Source: Bacillus sp. FJAT-47783 (GTDB taxonomy: Bacteria > Bacillota > Bacilli > Bacillales > Aeribacillaceae). Taken from it: a stretch of DNA of 64,000 nucleotides. The notes under the pieces were generated by a model. The model was not told the DNA's origin and did no database searches. It saw nothing but the letters and a program-made list of their open reading frames with translations. The stretch is taken from contig NZ_JAKZKS010000014.1 in NCBI RefSeq assembly GCF_022808615.1, positions 1-64,000 of the forward strand, in the 5' to 3' direction. The stretch's first letter is position 1. The number at the start of each line of letters is the position of its first letter. Both the position numbers and the translations under genes were made by a program. Positions 1 through 7,865 of the stretch are shown here, piece by piece.

Positions 1-24
1 GAGCGTGGTATTCTTTTTCATAGG

Positions 25-90
25 GGACACCTCTTCCTTGGTTTGTTGGTTGGTACTTACATTCTACAGGAAAGGTGTCCTTTTTTGTTG
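25..90 (+). terminator. Possible intrinsic terminator
   Basis: An 8-bp inverted repeat (25-32 with 73-80, GGACACCT/AGGTGTCC) is followed on the plus strand by a T-rich tract. The loop is long, about 40 nt, so folding is less certain. It probably ends a plus-strand gene lying to the left of the window. Confidence 0.4.
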
Positions 91-141
91 TTTTTTCTGG
101 ATTTTATTGGTTAATCAACACTCGTGAAATCAGCCATTTGT

Positions 142-279
142 TTAGAGATTTAACAAAACTGAAATGCCAGCACCGAGGATTACGGCTACTAATGGTAAAG
201 ATAAATACAAAATTTTCTTATTCCAATTTTTCTTCGCCTCTATTTCTTCCGGCGTTAACCAAGTACGGCCCAAACCCAT
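142..279 (-). CDS. Small single-span membrane protein, 45 aa
   Basis: A 45-codon reading frame starts at ATG 279 behind a consensus AGGAGGT ribosome binding site and ends with TAA at 142. The N-terminal half is charged (LTPEEIEAKKNWNKK) and the C-terminal half is one hydrophobic helix ending SVLLNL, so it is predicted to be a single-pass membrane peptide with a cytoplasmic N-terminus. I do not recognise the family. The strong ribosome binding site and the clear amphipathic-then-hydrophobic layout support a real gene. It lies downstream of another tiny gene on the same strand; the two are separated by a terminator-like hairpin, so they are probably separate units. Confidence 0.6.
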   Translation of the reverse strand: MGLGRTWLTPEEIEAKKNWNKKILYLSLPLVAVILGAGISVLLNL

Positions 280-399
280 TTACCTCCTCATTTTCTCATA
301 GAAGGAAAACATCGATCGTTTTTTTGATGTTTACCTGTCAGGAAAATTTACACTCTTTTTGTAATATCGGCCGCACTTCGCTACTTTTAAGCGATTTTA

Positions 400-435
400 A
401 AGAAATAAGAAAAAAGCCACTGAAATGCCAGCGAC
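400..435 (-). terminator. Intrinsic terminator of the 47-aa gene
   Basis: On the minus strand a 7-bp stem (416-422 with 429-435, including G-T pairs) is followed by a T-rich run, immediately past the stop codon of the small gene at 452-595. Confidence 0.55.
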
Positions 436-451
436 CTTTTTCACAGTTTAT

Positions 452-595
452 TTAAGAAGCATAAACATTTTTAATTTCAAGTTCAATGAGCTTTAGCATT
501 TCTTCTGTTGTCACATTCTTGGAAGTTTCACCTTTTTGGTAGGCGTTTAAGAGAACTTTTAATAAATCCTCTTGTTTCATCATTTTTTCTTCCAT
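452..595 (-). CDS. Small hypothetical soluble protein, 47 aa
   Basis: A 47-residue frame starts at ATG 595 with an AAAGGA ribosome binding site 11 nt upstream, and stops at 452. The product is hydrophilic, Lys/Glu-rich and predicted helical (MEEKMMKQEDLLKVLLNAYQ at the start), with no membrane segment or cysteine. It has its own sigma-A-like promoter (-35 TTGTCA, 18 nt, -10 TATAAT on the minus strand) and a terminator just past the stop, so it is a monocistronic unit. An internal ATG pair four codons later is an alternative start. I do not recognise the family. Confidence 0.6.
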   Translation of the reverse strand: MEEKMMKQEDLLKVLLNAYQKGETSKNVTTEEMLKLIELEIKNVYAS

Positions 596-643
596 TGTCC
601 AGAAATTCCTTTCATTTTACATTTTTAATCAAAATATACAGAA

Positions 644-673
644 ATTATACTAGATGTCGGGCTTTTTTGACAA
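644..673 (-). promoter_or_regulatory. Sigma-A promoter of the 47-aa gene
   Basis: Reading the minus strand: TTGTCA (673-668), an 18-nt spacer, TATAAT (649-644). It points at the small gene starting at 595. Confidence 0.6.
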
Positions 674-739
674 TAACCTCTTTATACCATTCGGAAAGTT
701 GACAAATTTTCCTTCTCTTTTTTGAGAAAAAATTTACGG

Positions 740-838
740 TATAATAAAGAAAAGCGGAATCGCCTTGATCATTGCAAAACGTAAAGACACTTTGCCTTTC
801 CTTCTGACTAAAAGGGCTAGGCGACTTTCGCTAGATGA
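740..838 (+). repeat. Family C structured element forming the ywqB 5' leader
   Basis: A TATAAT hexamer (740-745) is directly followed by an element closed by TCGCCT (760-765) and AGGCGA (819-824). Two internal hairpins are visible: GCAAA/TTTGC (774-795) and GCCTTT/AAAGGGC (794-817 area). The motif order CGCCTTG-ATCA ... CTGACTAAAAGG ... CTAGGCGAC matches the elements at 54641 and 58833 in this window. From memory, similar CGCCTTG ... AGGCGCTGAAGCTGGACA elements are common between genes in Bacillaceae; their function is unknown to me. No well-placed -35 box pairs with the TATAAT. Confidence 0.55.
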
Positions 839-889
839 GAAAAACGATGGGCAACATTTTCTTTTACTTTAATAAATAGGAGCGAAAAC

Positions 890-2506
890 ATGCTGACTCG
901 TGATTTGAATAAAGAGCAAGTTCTTCAGTTTGGGGAGCAAGTGCTGAATGTGTTATCTCCCGCTCAAGAAGAACATCAACAACGAATGAAAAAAGGCCTT
1001 TTGTTGTATCGCCAAGGTCTTGTTTATAACGTGAAGGTGAAGGATTCGATTGTTTCAGCAAATGTCCAGGATGTAACGCCTGTTCAAGTCGGGCTTGACT
1101 TAGATTATTTTTCACTTAGTACGTGCAGCTGTCCGAATTCTTTCCCTTGCCGCCATATGATTGCGGTTTTTTTATATGTATATGCAAGTATGGATCGTCT
1201 TGGTTCCTTCCTTAATGCTTGGAAAGAGGGAGAAGAACATAGCAAAGTCGCCCAATTAAAAAAAGCTGGACTCATAAAAAAAGCAAGTGAGCATCTCGAT
1301 GATTCCTTGCAAGCTTGGTACACCTATTTTGAAGCAGAATGGGAAAAAGACATGCAACTAACACGTTCATCGCAGCAGCTTGTCCAGCATATTCACTTAA
1401 AGTTTTACCCGAAAATGAAACGAAATGTCCCGTGGAAACAAGAATTAAAGCCGATGTATTATCTCCACGCGGCCCTTTTTTCATTGAATAAAATGTTGCA
1501 TTCACTTAATAAGACGCATGTGAGTGACTTTTTGTTGCACCAAATTGTTTATCCGTATGTGGATGAGTTTCGTGAAGAGATTTATGCAAATGTAGGTGCG
1601 TTAAGTCGGTTGCGAAATTCGTATTCCTTGCAAGGTTATTTCCATGAAACGATTCCGAAAATACGTGAGCTTTTAGCAAGCAGTTCGTACTTTCGTTTCG
1701 AGCGACTCGCTATTTATCGCTTTATTTGGATGCACTTATTCAACCAGCTCGAATGGGTGGAAAAAGAAAAAGCTTGGCTCGAGGAACAACTTGCGAAAGA
1801 AAACGGATCATTGGTCATCGAGTATGATATCGCGCTTCTTCACGCTTACTTCCTACAAGAAAATGATGAATATGTCACAAAACGGTTAACCGATTATGAA
1901 GCGATGATGATTCCGTATTCATTTGACTGGTTTGGTGAAATCGTTCATCAAAAGGACTGGGCGCGGTTTCAAGTATGGTCATCGTATTACGTTGATTGTA
2001 TCGGGAAGTTTTTACAAGAAGAATTTACTGTTTCCATGAAGCGACAAGCCGTATCATTTTTAATTGACATGTTTGAAGAATACAGTGATAAAACAGGTGA
2101 TAGCGAAACGTTTGAAAAAGCGTGTAAAATAATGCTTCCGTACAGTTATGCCGTTTACCACCTCATGTTAGTTAAAAAACAAGACTTTAAAGGGTGGCTT
2201 GAGCTTCAAGATTTATTGAAATTTCATGTGGAAGAAATGAGCACATCCATCTTGAAAGAAGTGGAAAAACAATCACCGGAAAGCTTACTTCCCCTCTTAC
2301 ATCGAGCGGTGGCAGCATTGATTGCCGAAAAGAAGCGCGACAGCTATAAACGTGCAGTAAAACAGTTAAAGAAGCTAAAACGTGTTTATAAAAAATTAAA
2401 AAAACCGGAAGTATGGGAAAGCTATTTTACAAACTTAGTCGAACAACATAAACGACTCCGCGCTTTCCAAGAAGAGCTGAAGAAAGGAAAGTTGTTGGAT
2501 GGTTAA
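890..2506 (+). CDS. ywqB: SWIM zinc-finger protein YwqB-like
   Basis: The 538-residue product has a SWIM-type zinc finger near residues 78-91 (a CxC pair followed by CRH). SWIM fingers bind DNA or protein and are often found with SNF2 helicases. The rest is a long mostly helical region rich in aromatic and charged residues, with no recognisable catalytic motif and a very basic Lys-rich C-terminus. Start ATG 890 follows AGGAGCG at a proper distance. It overlaps the following helicase gene by 8 nt, so the two are translationally coupled and probably work together. Gene order and length match B. subtilis ywqB-ywqA. The substrate is not known to me. Confidence 0.85.
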   Translation: MLTRDLNKEQVLQFGEQVLNVLSPAQEEHQQRMKKGLLLYRQGLVYNVKVKDSIVSANVQDVTPVQVGLDLDYFSLSTCSCPNSFPCRHMIAVFLYVYASMDRLGSFLNAWKEGEEHSKVAQLKKAGLIKKASEHLDDSLQAWYTYFEAEWEKDMQLTRSSQQLVQHIHLKFYPKMKRNVPWKQELKPMYYLHAALFSLNKMLHSLNKTHVSDFLLHQIVYPYVDEFREEIYANVGALSRLRNSYSLQGYFHETIPKIRELLASSSYFRFERLAIYRFIWMHLFNQLEWVEKEKAWLEEQLAKENGSLVIEYDIALLHAYFLQENDEYVTKRLTDYEAMMIPYSFDWFGEIVHQKDWARFQVWSSYYVDCIGKFLQEEFTVSMKRQAVSFLIDMFEEYSDKTGDSETFEKACKIMLPYSYAVYHLMLVKKQDFKGWLELQDLLKFHVEEMSTSILKEVEKQSPESLLPLLHRAVAALIAEKKRDSYKRAVKQLKKLKRVYKKLKKPEVWESYFTNLVEQHKRLRAFQEELKKGKLLDG

Positions 2507-5243
2507 ACTGTTAACATGTCAAATAAGTGGTGACAGACTAAAAGATTATCATTATAAACTCATAGGCTATGACGAAAGCGGAATTCCGCTCAACACAACT
2601 AAATGGACGAATCACGTATTCCTCCATCATTTGTCATCGTATTACGGGACAACGTTTGTTGATAATGAAGGATTTGCTTTAATTTTGTCGCCATGGATGG
2701 CACTGGAATTTTTTGCTCGTGACGTCACGAATTCATTCGTCCACGTTGAGATGGACGAAGCATTTCAAAAAGAGATGGACGTTGCGCCTCTCATGTTCGA
2801 AGCGATCCAAAACGGGCAATTTGCGCCTGATTTTGCCGCGTTTCAACAGGGCGAGCTCCGCTTTAAACCGCTCGATCTTTCGTTAGAAGGATTTGCCCTT
2901 GAATGGTTTTCTAGAAGTGTATTTGACGTGATCGAACGAAATCCGAAAATTCACGAAGCATGGCGTACCATTTTAGCTGAATACCCGGTTCTTGAGACGA
3001 TGGACGGTCACTTTTTAGATGAGCGTGATTTTTTCGAACGAATCGGTTTGATCGTGAATCATTTGCCGTTTACAATCGGTCTCCGTTTAAATGAACCGGA
3101 TTTTGACGGCGATGAGTGGAAAATTGAATTGTTTTTACGAAATCGAAAAACGGATAAAGTGATCTTTTTTGAAGGAGAACAAAGCTTACCGGCTCGTTGG
3201 AAAAAGTACTTACCAATGATCGAACGAGAGCAAGAGCGCTTTGAACAAATCGTTCCATGGCTGTCGATTCAGCATGGCGTTGCTTTATTATCAGAAGACG
3301 AAGCGTGGCGCTTTTTAACAGAAGCAAGTGAGACGTTCGTTCATATGGGAATTGAAATTCTTCTTCCTTCTTGGTGGGAAGTCGTAAGAGAAGCGAAAAT
3401 GACGTTAAAGGCGAAAATGTCTCCATCTTCTCGTGGCCCATCGTTTGTCGGTATGAACAGCCTCATTGATTTTGACTGGCGCTTTGCCACAAACGGAGTC
3501 GAGTTATCTGAAGAGGAATTTTTAAAGCTCGTTGACGAAAACCGCCGACTCGTGAATTACAAAGGACAATGGATTAGAATTGATCCGGAGTTTATTCAAC
3601 AAATGAAAAACGTGTTGAAGCGTGCCGAAAAAGAAGGGTTACACGTACAAGACATTTTACAACAAGAATTGATCGAACGTGAGGAAACCGTCGAAGATAG
3701 CGACGATTTACGAGCATTTGCGAATATCCAAATTGAACTGAACGCTCATATGAAAGCACTCGTTGAGCAAATGAAGAAAATCGACAATATTCCCGTTGTT
3801 CAAGTTCCGAGAAGTTTCCAAGGTGAGTTAAGGCCGTACCAGCACCAAGGTGTAAACTGGCTATTATTTTTACGTAAGTTTGGCTTTGGAGCTTGTTTAG
3901 CCGATGATATGGGGCTTGGGAAAACAATACAAATGATCACGTATTTCCTTTACGTAAAGGAACACGAAAACGTAGAAGCTCCTGCGTTAATTATCGCGCC
4001 GACATCCGTACTTGGAAACTGGCAAAAAGAGATTCAAAAGTTTGCACCTAGTTTACGTGTCAAGCTTCATTACGGATCAAACCGGAAAAAGGGGGAAGAT
4101 TTTACCCCATTTGTTGAAGGAGCCGATGTGATCATTACCTCTTACGGTTTAAGTCACGCTGATTCGGATGAGCTTATCTCTATTACGTGGAGTACGATTT
4201 GTCTTGATGAAGCGCAAAATATTAAAAATGCCCATACGAAGCAGTCTCGAGCGATTCGAAAATTAAAAGGACTTCACCACATTGCCTTAACTGGCACACC
4301 GATGGAAAACCGCTTAACCGAATTGTGGGCCATTTTTGATTTCATTAATAAAGGCTATTTAGGCACGTTGCATCGCTTCCAGCAAAGGTTCGTGTCTCCG
4401 ATTGAAAAAGATCGAAACGAAGCGAAAATTGACGAGTTACGGAAGCTGATTAAACCGTTCTTACTCCGCCGGACAAAACGCGATGAACAAGTGCAGCTTA
4501 ACTTGCCGGATAAGCAGGAGCAAAAAGAATACATGCCACTTACCATTGAGCAAGCTTCGCTGTATGAACAGCTCGTCAAAGACACGTTTGAGCAAATGTT
4601 AGCGTTGACTGGCTTTGAGCGGAAGGCGCTTATTTTAAAAATGCTCGGGAAATTAAAGCAATTATGTAACCACCCTGCGCTATATTTAGGCGAAGAGCGG
4701 GCAACACACCTTATCGAACGCTCCCATAAGCTCGAAAAGCTTGTCGAACTTGTTCGTGCAATTCAAGAACAAGACGAAAGCTGTCTCATTTTCACCCAAT
4801 ATATTAAAATGGGCGACATGATGAAGGAATTGCTCGAAAAGGAATTCGACACGAAGGTGTTATTTTTAAACGGAAGCTTGTCGAAGACAGAACGCGACCG
4901 ACTTGTTGAGGCATTCCAAAACCGAGAATATAACATTTTTATTTTGTCCTTAAAAGCTGGCGGAACGGGCCTTAACTTAACGGCCGCCAACCACGTCATC
5001 CATTATGACCGTTGGTGGAATCCAGCCGTTGAAAACCAAGCGACAGACCGCGCGTACCGCATCGGCCAAAAACGGTTCGTTCACGTTCATAAGCTAATCA
5101 CAACGGGAACGATCGAAGAAAAAATCGACCAAATGATTGAAAAGAAACAATCCTTAAACGACGAAATTATCCAAAGCGACAACTGGATTACTGAGCTTTC
5201 TTCGGATGAGTTGAAGGAATTGTTTACATTATCGGTTGATTAG
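2499..5243 (+). CDS. ywqA: SNF2-family DNA helicase/translocase YwqA
   Basis: The 914-residue protein carries the full Swi2/Snf2 ATPase core at its C-terminus: Walker A DDMGLGKT near residues 468-476, a DEAQ Walker B near 569, and the second RecA-like domain with AGGTGLNL near 820 and the arginine-finger region QATDRAYRIGQ near 847. The N-terminal 400 residues match the region that precedes the helicase core in bacterial HepA/YwqA-type proteins. It should hydrolyse ATP to move on DNA, possibly remodelling protein-DNA complexes or stalled transcription. The ATG overlaps the ywqB stop. A 23-codon gene and a terminator follow. No frameshift or missing motif was seen. Confidence 0.92.
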   Translation: MVKLLTCQISGDRLKDYHYKLIGYDESGIPLNTTKWTNHVFLHHLSSYYGTTFVDNEGFALILSPWMALEFFARDVTNSFVHVEMDEAFQKEMDVAPLMFEAIQNGQFAPDFAAFQQGELRFKPLDLSLEGFALEWFSRSVFDVIERNPKIHEAWRTILAEYPVLETMDGHFLDERDFFERIGLIVNHLPFTIGLRLNEPDFDGDEWKIELFLRNRKTDKVIFFEGEQSLPARWKKYLPMIEREQERFEQIVPWLSIQHGVALLSEDEAWRFLTEASETFVHMGIEILLPSWWEVVREAKMTLKAKMSPSSRGPSFVGMNSLIDFDWRFATNGVELSEEEFLKLVDENRRLVNYKGQWIRIDPEFIQQMKNVLKRAEKEGLHVQDILQQELIEREETVEDSDDLRAFANIQIELNAHMKALVEQMKKIDNIPVVQVPRSFQGELRPYQHQGVNWLLFLRKFGFGACLADDMGLGKTIQMITYFLYVKEHENVEAPALIIAPTSVLGNWQKEIQKFAPSLRVKLHYGSNRKKGEDFTPFVEGADVIITSYGLSHADSDELISITWSTICLDEAQNIKNAHTKQSRAIRKLKGLHHIALTGTPMENRLTELWAIFDFINKGYLGTLHRFQQRFVSPIEKDRNEAKIDELRKLIKPFLLRRTKRDEQVQLNLPDKQEQKEYMPLTIEQASLYEQLVKDTFEQMLALTGFERKALILKMLGKLKQLCNHPALYLGEERATHLIERSHKLEKLVELVRAIQEQDESCLIFTQYIKMGDMMKELLEKEFDTKVLFLNGSLSKTERDRLVEAFQNREYNIFILSLKAGGTGLNLTAANHVIHYDRWWNPAVENQATDRAYRIGQKRFVHVHKLITTGTIEEKIDQMIEKKQSLNDEIIQSDNWITELSSDELKELFTLSVD

Positions 5244-5254
5244 GAGGTTAAAAC

Positions 5255-5326
5255 ATGGCAAAAGAAAAGAAGTCCCCTGCTTGGGAGAAGTTTTATGAGT
5301 TGATCCAGAAAACGGTAAAGAAATAA
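5255..5326 (+). CDS. Tiny basic peptide after ywqA, 23 aa
   Basis: Twelve nucleotides after the ywqA stop, a perfect TAGGAGGT ribosome binding site precedes an ATG opening a 23-codon frame that ends with TAA 7 nt before a strong intrinsic terminator. The peptide is basic with Trp/Phe/Tyr in its middle (SPAWEKFYELIQKTVKK), likely an amphipathic helix. Such a strong ribosome binding site exactly at the end of the operon suggests the peptide is made. No homology is recognised; it could be a short accessory factor of the helicase or an unrelated microprotein. Confidence 0.6.
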   Translation: MAKEKKSPAWEKFYELIQKTVKK

Positions 5327-5333
5327 GCCTATG

Positions 5334-5357
5334 CACCCGCTTTTGGCGGGTGTTTTT
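5334..5357 (+). terminator. Intrinsic terminator of the ywqBA operon
   Basis: Perfect stem CACCCGC (5334-5340) with GCGGGTG (5346-5352), followed by TTTTT. It ends ywqB-ywqA and the 23-codon gene. Confidence 0.9.
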
Positions 5358-5380
5358 GTATGCAATAAAATTATTTAAAC

Positions 5381-5409
5381 TTTCAATTTATTTAAAAATC
5401 TTGTAAAAT
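5381..5409 (+). promoter_or_regulatory. Possible promoter of the 82-aa gene
   Basis: TTTCAA (5381-5386), a 17-nt spacer, TAAAAT (5404-5409), 34 nt before the start of the next plus-strand gene. The -35 is poor. Confidence 0.35.
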
Positions 5410-5443
5410 GGTAACTAGTTAAAGCAGAAAAGGGGAATGCCTC

Positions 5444-5692
5444 ATGGAAGTCCCATTTTATCGAAGTATGTACGTATTCTTTCATCAAGAAGTACTCCAA
5501 GTCGAATATTTCGAATATTCAAACTACACTCAAGTCGTCATTAGCAAAGAAACAAAGAAGGAATTCGTTTCAAGCAGCGCTTCAGATGTATGTCGAAAAC
5601 GTGCATACCGCTTTGCACTTGAGCAGTTTAAGCAAAAAGCTGCCGCTTCTTTCGCGAATGCGAGCATTGGTTATCAACAAATTAAGATGTAA
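5444..5692 (+). CDS. Hypothetical protein, 82 aa
   Basis: An 82-residue frame starts at ATG 5444 after an AAAGGGG ribosome binding site. The product is soluble, aromatic-rich at the N-terminus (FYRSMYVFFHQE) and basic/alanine-rich toward the C-terminus, with one cysteine. No signal peptide, membrane segment or known domain is visible. It sits alone between the ywqA terminator and ssbB, with a weak promoter of its own. Family not recognised. Confidence 0.6.
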   Translation: MEVPFYRSMYVFFHQEVLQVEYFEYSNYTQVVISKETKKEFVSSSASDVCRKRAYRFALEQFKQKAAASFANASIGYQQIKM

Positions 5693-5727
5693 GTTTATGG
5701 ATTCACACTGCTAAACGAAGTCGCAGT

Positions 5728-5828
5728 AAGCGAGTACAAACTGTACCATTTCAGGGGGAGATAAAGGCGACGAAATGAGGAGTTTTCTAGCCACAACCAA
5801 CTATGAACAAAGTTGTACACAGGTTGCG
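5728..5828. repeat. Family A dispersed repeat, copy 1
   Basis: This copy shares with 14780-14940 and 17484-17674 the ordered words GCAGTAAGCGNGTACAAACTG-like start, ACCATTTNAG, GGAGATAAA, and an end AAGTTGTMCACAGGTTGCG. The family is noncoding and lies only between genes. This copy is the shortest, lacking the first hairpin and the middle. Confidence 0.7.
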
Positions 5829-5834
5829 ATTTCA

Positions 5835-5865
5835 TAAAAAAATACCAGTCATAATTATGACTGGT
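5835..5865 (-). terminator. Intrinsic terminator of ssbB
   Basis: A perfect 22-nt palindrome (5844-5865) is followed on the minus strand by a run of T. It lies 65 nt past the ssbB stop. Confidence 0.8.
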
Positions 5866-5929
5866 TCATTGTGAGGAGCAGTGGGGATGCCGATTGATTC
5901 TTTGTAATGAGGTCGTGTAATGTTGAACG

Positions 5930-6289
5930 CTACTCTTGCGACACTAATTCTCTTGCCCGAACTTGTGAAGGCGGTGTGCCCATAAATTGAACGGAATCTG
6001 CCAATACTTCCGTGACATAAACCCTTTTTCCTTCATTATTCTCGTAATTTCTCGTTTGGATTCTTCCTGTTACTCCTACGATAGATCCTTTTCGACAATA
6101 ATTGGCCGTATTTTCAGCTGTTTTTCTCCACAATGTACAATTCACAAAATCTGTATCAATTTCACCTGCTTTATTTCGGTATTTGCGACTAACGGCTAAC
6201 GTAATATTAGCAACCGCTTTGCCATCACTCGTATACCGAATATCTGGGTCGCGCGTAAGGCGGCCAACAAGTGTCACTTGATTAATCAC
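5930..6289 (-). CDS. ssbB: Single-stranded DNA-binding protein SsbB
   Basis: The 119-residue protein is an OB-fold SSB ([20 protein letters not shown] at the start, then TLWRKTAEN and [10 protein letters not shown]). It lacks the Gly/Gln-rich linker and acidic DDDLPF tail of the main SSB, so it is the short SsbB (YwpH) paralogue, which in B. subtilis coats incoming DNA during natural transformation and is ComK-controlled. The start is GTG 6289 behind GGAGGG. Two AAAA-N5-TTTT-like boxes upstream fit ComK control. It is monocistronic with its own terminator. Confidence 0.93.
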   Translation of the reverse strand: MINQVTLVGRLTRDPDIRYTSDGKAVANITLAVSRKYRNKAGEIDTDFVNCTLWRKTAENTANYCRKGSIVGVTGRIQTRNYENNEGKRVYVTEVLADSVQFMGTPPSQVRARELVSQE

Positions 6290-6344
6290 ATTGTCCCTCC
6301 TTTCATTTACAGCTTCATTGTAATCTATTTCGTAATCGTTGAAA

Positions 6345-6396
6345 AAAAGCGAATTTTCAATTTCTCTCTTTTATTTATTCCTGAAAATACAAATTT
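6345..6396 (-). promoter_or_regulatory. Candidate ComK AT-boxes upstream of ssbB
   Basis: A perfect AAAA-N5-TTTT box lies at 6345-6357 and a second with one mismatch at 6384-6396. A weak promoter (TTTTCA, 17 nt, TACAAT) lies between the first box and the gene. The 26-nt gap between boxes is not one of the spacings I know for ComK (8, 18 or 31), so the pair is tentative. Confidence 0.4.
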
Positions 6397-6471
6397 CGCA
6401 AACATTTTTCTTCATTTTTAGGCTCATTTTTTTTCGTTTTTTAAATTTTGAGGCCTTTTGCGATAATTTGG

Positions 6472-6662
6472 ATAAAGTGAAACTTCATTCAATGGTTTTT
6501 TAACCGCCTAATGGCCCTTGTGACCTACAGGATGTGGGTGACACAGACGTTGCAACAGGACGTGGCTCTCTTAGTCTGTGTTCTTTATGTTTCGACCTTT
6601 ACGGGCAGTTGTCCACCTTTCCTTGTTTACATTTTACTGCCCGTCCAGAGTGGGAAGAACGA
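6472..6662. repeat. Family B dispersed repeat, copy 1
   Basis: Begins ATAAAGTGAAACTTCATTCA, runs through CTTGTGACCTACAGG, a CAGACG...CTTAGTCTG inverted repeat, and ends with the ACGGGCAGTTGTCC ... ACTGCCCGT inverted repeat and AGAGTGGGA. The leading CATTCAGTGGGG hairpin is degenerate here. Other copies: 6720, 58667, 60881, 63944, plus fragments at 9791 and 17774. Confidence 0.85.
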
Positions 6663-6719
6663 TCATGGAGAGGGGAAAACTTGTCCACTTCCGTAATAAG
6701 TCAGCACGATTATGGTATA

Positions 6720-6906
6720 ATAAAGTGAAACTTCATTCAGTGGGGTTTTTTCAACCTTCACTAAATTACACAGACGTGGTCACAGGACGTAGCGTTCTTA
6801 GTTTGTGTTCTTTATACTCGGACCTTTACGGGCAGCTGTCCACCTTTCCTTGTTTACAAAATCTTGAAGTTGGGGTTTTTACTGCCCGTTCAGAGTGGGA
6901 TAAAGG
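6720..6906. repeat. Family B dispersed repeat, copy 2
   Basis: Same orientation as copy 1 and only 57 bp away. It keeps ATAAAGTGAAACTTCATTCAG, the CAGACG/GTTTGTG arm, the ACGGGCAGCTGTCC ... ACTGCCCGT pair and AGAGTGGGATAAAGGAACG. A TATAAT sequence overlaps its left edge. Short open frames across both copies have no ribosome binding sites and are not genes. Confidence 0.85.
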
Positions 6907-6974
6907 AACGTTCCCATTCTTTTTCAAAAAGTTGGATTTGAAAGTGAAATCATCAAAATGGTGGGGGGCAAACA

Positions 6975-7415
6975 GTGAAAACATTTAAGCTTGTCGGTTT
7001 AAAGATTGAACGGAAAGAACAGGAAGGCCGAATCGAAGAAATTCCTTTTGCAGATGGTCTCATTATCAATAAAGAAGACGGGGAAAATTCTTGGCTGATC
7101 GAAGCCCTTTTATCGAAACGGTATCGCTATTACTTTGAGCTAAATGCACAACACGAATCAGAACTTCGTCTCTTTGTAACGATTTCAAAGAAAAGCAACA
7201 CACCTGCCCAAATCATCGCGAAAGTAAAGTCGATTACAACTCTAGAAGACCACATTTCCGTTTTGTTAGAAGGTCGGATGTACAATCTCCGTGCTGCAAA
7301 ATTTGATGCAGAAAAAATTTTAAATGACCTCATTGCAACAGGATTGTCTGGAAATGAATTGTTAGACTCCTTTAAAAAGAAATTGTATAAACCTGATTCG
7401 AATTCGAAAGCATAA
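6975..7415 (+). CDS. ywpF: YwpF-family protein
   Basis: The 146-residue soluble protein resembles the Bacillus YwpF family (MKTFKLVGLKIE start, mixed beta-strand N-terminal half, helical C-terminus DAEKILNDLIATGLSGNELL). Its function is not established. The chosen start is GTG 6975 behind a GGTGGGGGG ribosome binding site. It lies next to ssbB as in B. subtilis and immediately after two Family B repeats, so its promoter is inside or right after them. A terminator shared with the convergent lipoprotein gene follows. Confidence 0.75.
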   Translation: MKTFKLVGLKIERKEQEGRIEEIPFADGLIINKEDGENSWLIEALLSKRYRYYFELNAQHESELRLFVTISKKSNTPAQIIAKVKSITTLEDHISVLLEGRMYNLRAAKFDAEKILNDLIATGLSGNELLDSFKKKLYKPDSNSKA

Positions 7416-7465
7416 AGTGGTATTGAACCCCTTCACCTTAAGAGTGAGCTTTTTTACATAAGAAA

Positions 7466-7500
7466 GCCGTTTGCCTATATGGGAGCAAACGGCACTTTTA
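7466..7500. terminator. Bidirectional terminator between ywpF and the lipoprotein gene
   Basis: Stem GCCGTTTGC (7466-7474) with GCAAACGGC (7485-7493), T-rich on both strands. It serves two convergent genes. Confidence 0.85.
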
Positions 7501-7764
7501 TTATTCGTTTTCTACATCTTCTTTCGCTTCGTCCTCTACTTGATCTAAATCATCTTTCATCTCATCTTTCATATCTTCTTCTTGCTCTCGATCTGTTTCA
7601 TCTACTGGTGGGAGCTCTTCTTCTGGTGTAACATCTTCATCAACACCGTTTTCTTCTATCTCATCATCTTCTGGTGGCGGTGGCTCATCATTGACATTAC
7701 AACCTACCGCAAACATAGCCGCCATAAATGTACTCATGAAAACAAGTAACCATTTGTTTTTCAT
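7501..7764 (-). CDS. Acidic lipoprotein, 87 aa
   Basis: From ATG 7764, which has an AAAGGAG site at the right distance, the product is 87 residues. It begins with a lipoprotein signal peptide (MKNKWLLVFMSTFMAAMF then AVGC lipobox, Cys near residue 22). The mature part is almost entirely Asp, Glu and Pro with a few Lys, a highly acidic disordered tail. A longer frame from position 7806 would spoil the signal peptide, so the internal start is preferred. It is probably a membrane-anchored surface polyelectrolyte. Family not recognised. Confidence 0.75.
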   Translation of the reverse strand: MKNKWLLVFMSTFMAAMFAVGCNVNDEPPPPEDDEIEENGVDEDVTPEEELPPVDETDREQEEDMKDEMKDDLDQVEDEAKEDVENE

Positions 7765-7865
7765 CGTATAATTGCTCCTTTCTATTCTCTTTTCAAGTGT
7801 AACCAATTGTTATCATTCCCAAAAGGAGACGAGACATGCATGATATATAGAGTTAATTTTAATTG

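Noticed and set aside
699-745. TTGACA and TATAAT as a ywqB promoter pair
   Set aside because: The spacer is 35 nt; the two hexamers cannot be one promoter.
760-824. Known riboswitch (c-di-GMP-I, purine or TPP) at ywqB
   Set aside because: The three-way fold is suggestive, but none of the conserved core motifs of those classes is present.
6511-6988. Overlapping short plus-strand frames before ywpF
   Set aside because: They coincide with two Family B repeats and change frame between copies; no coding signal.
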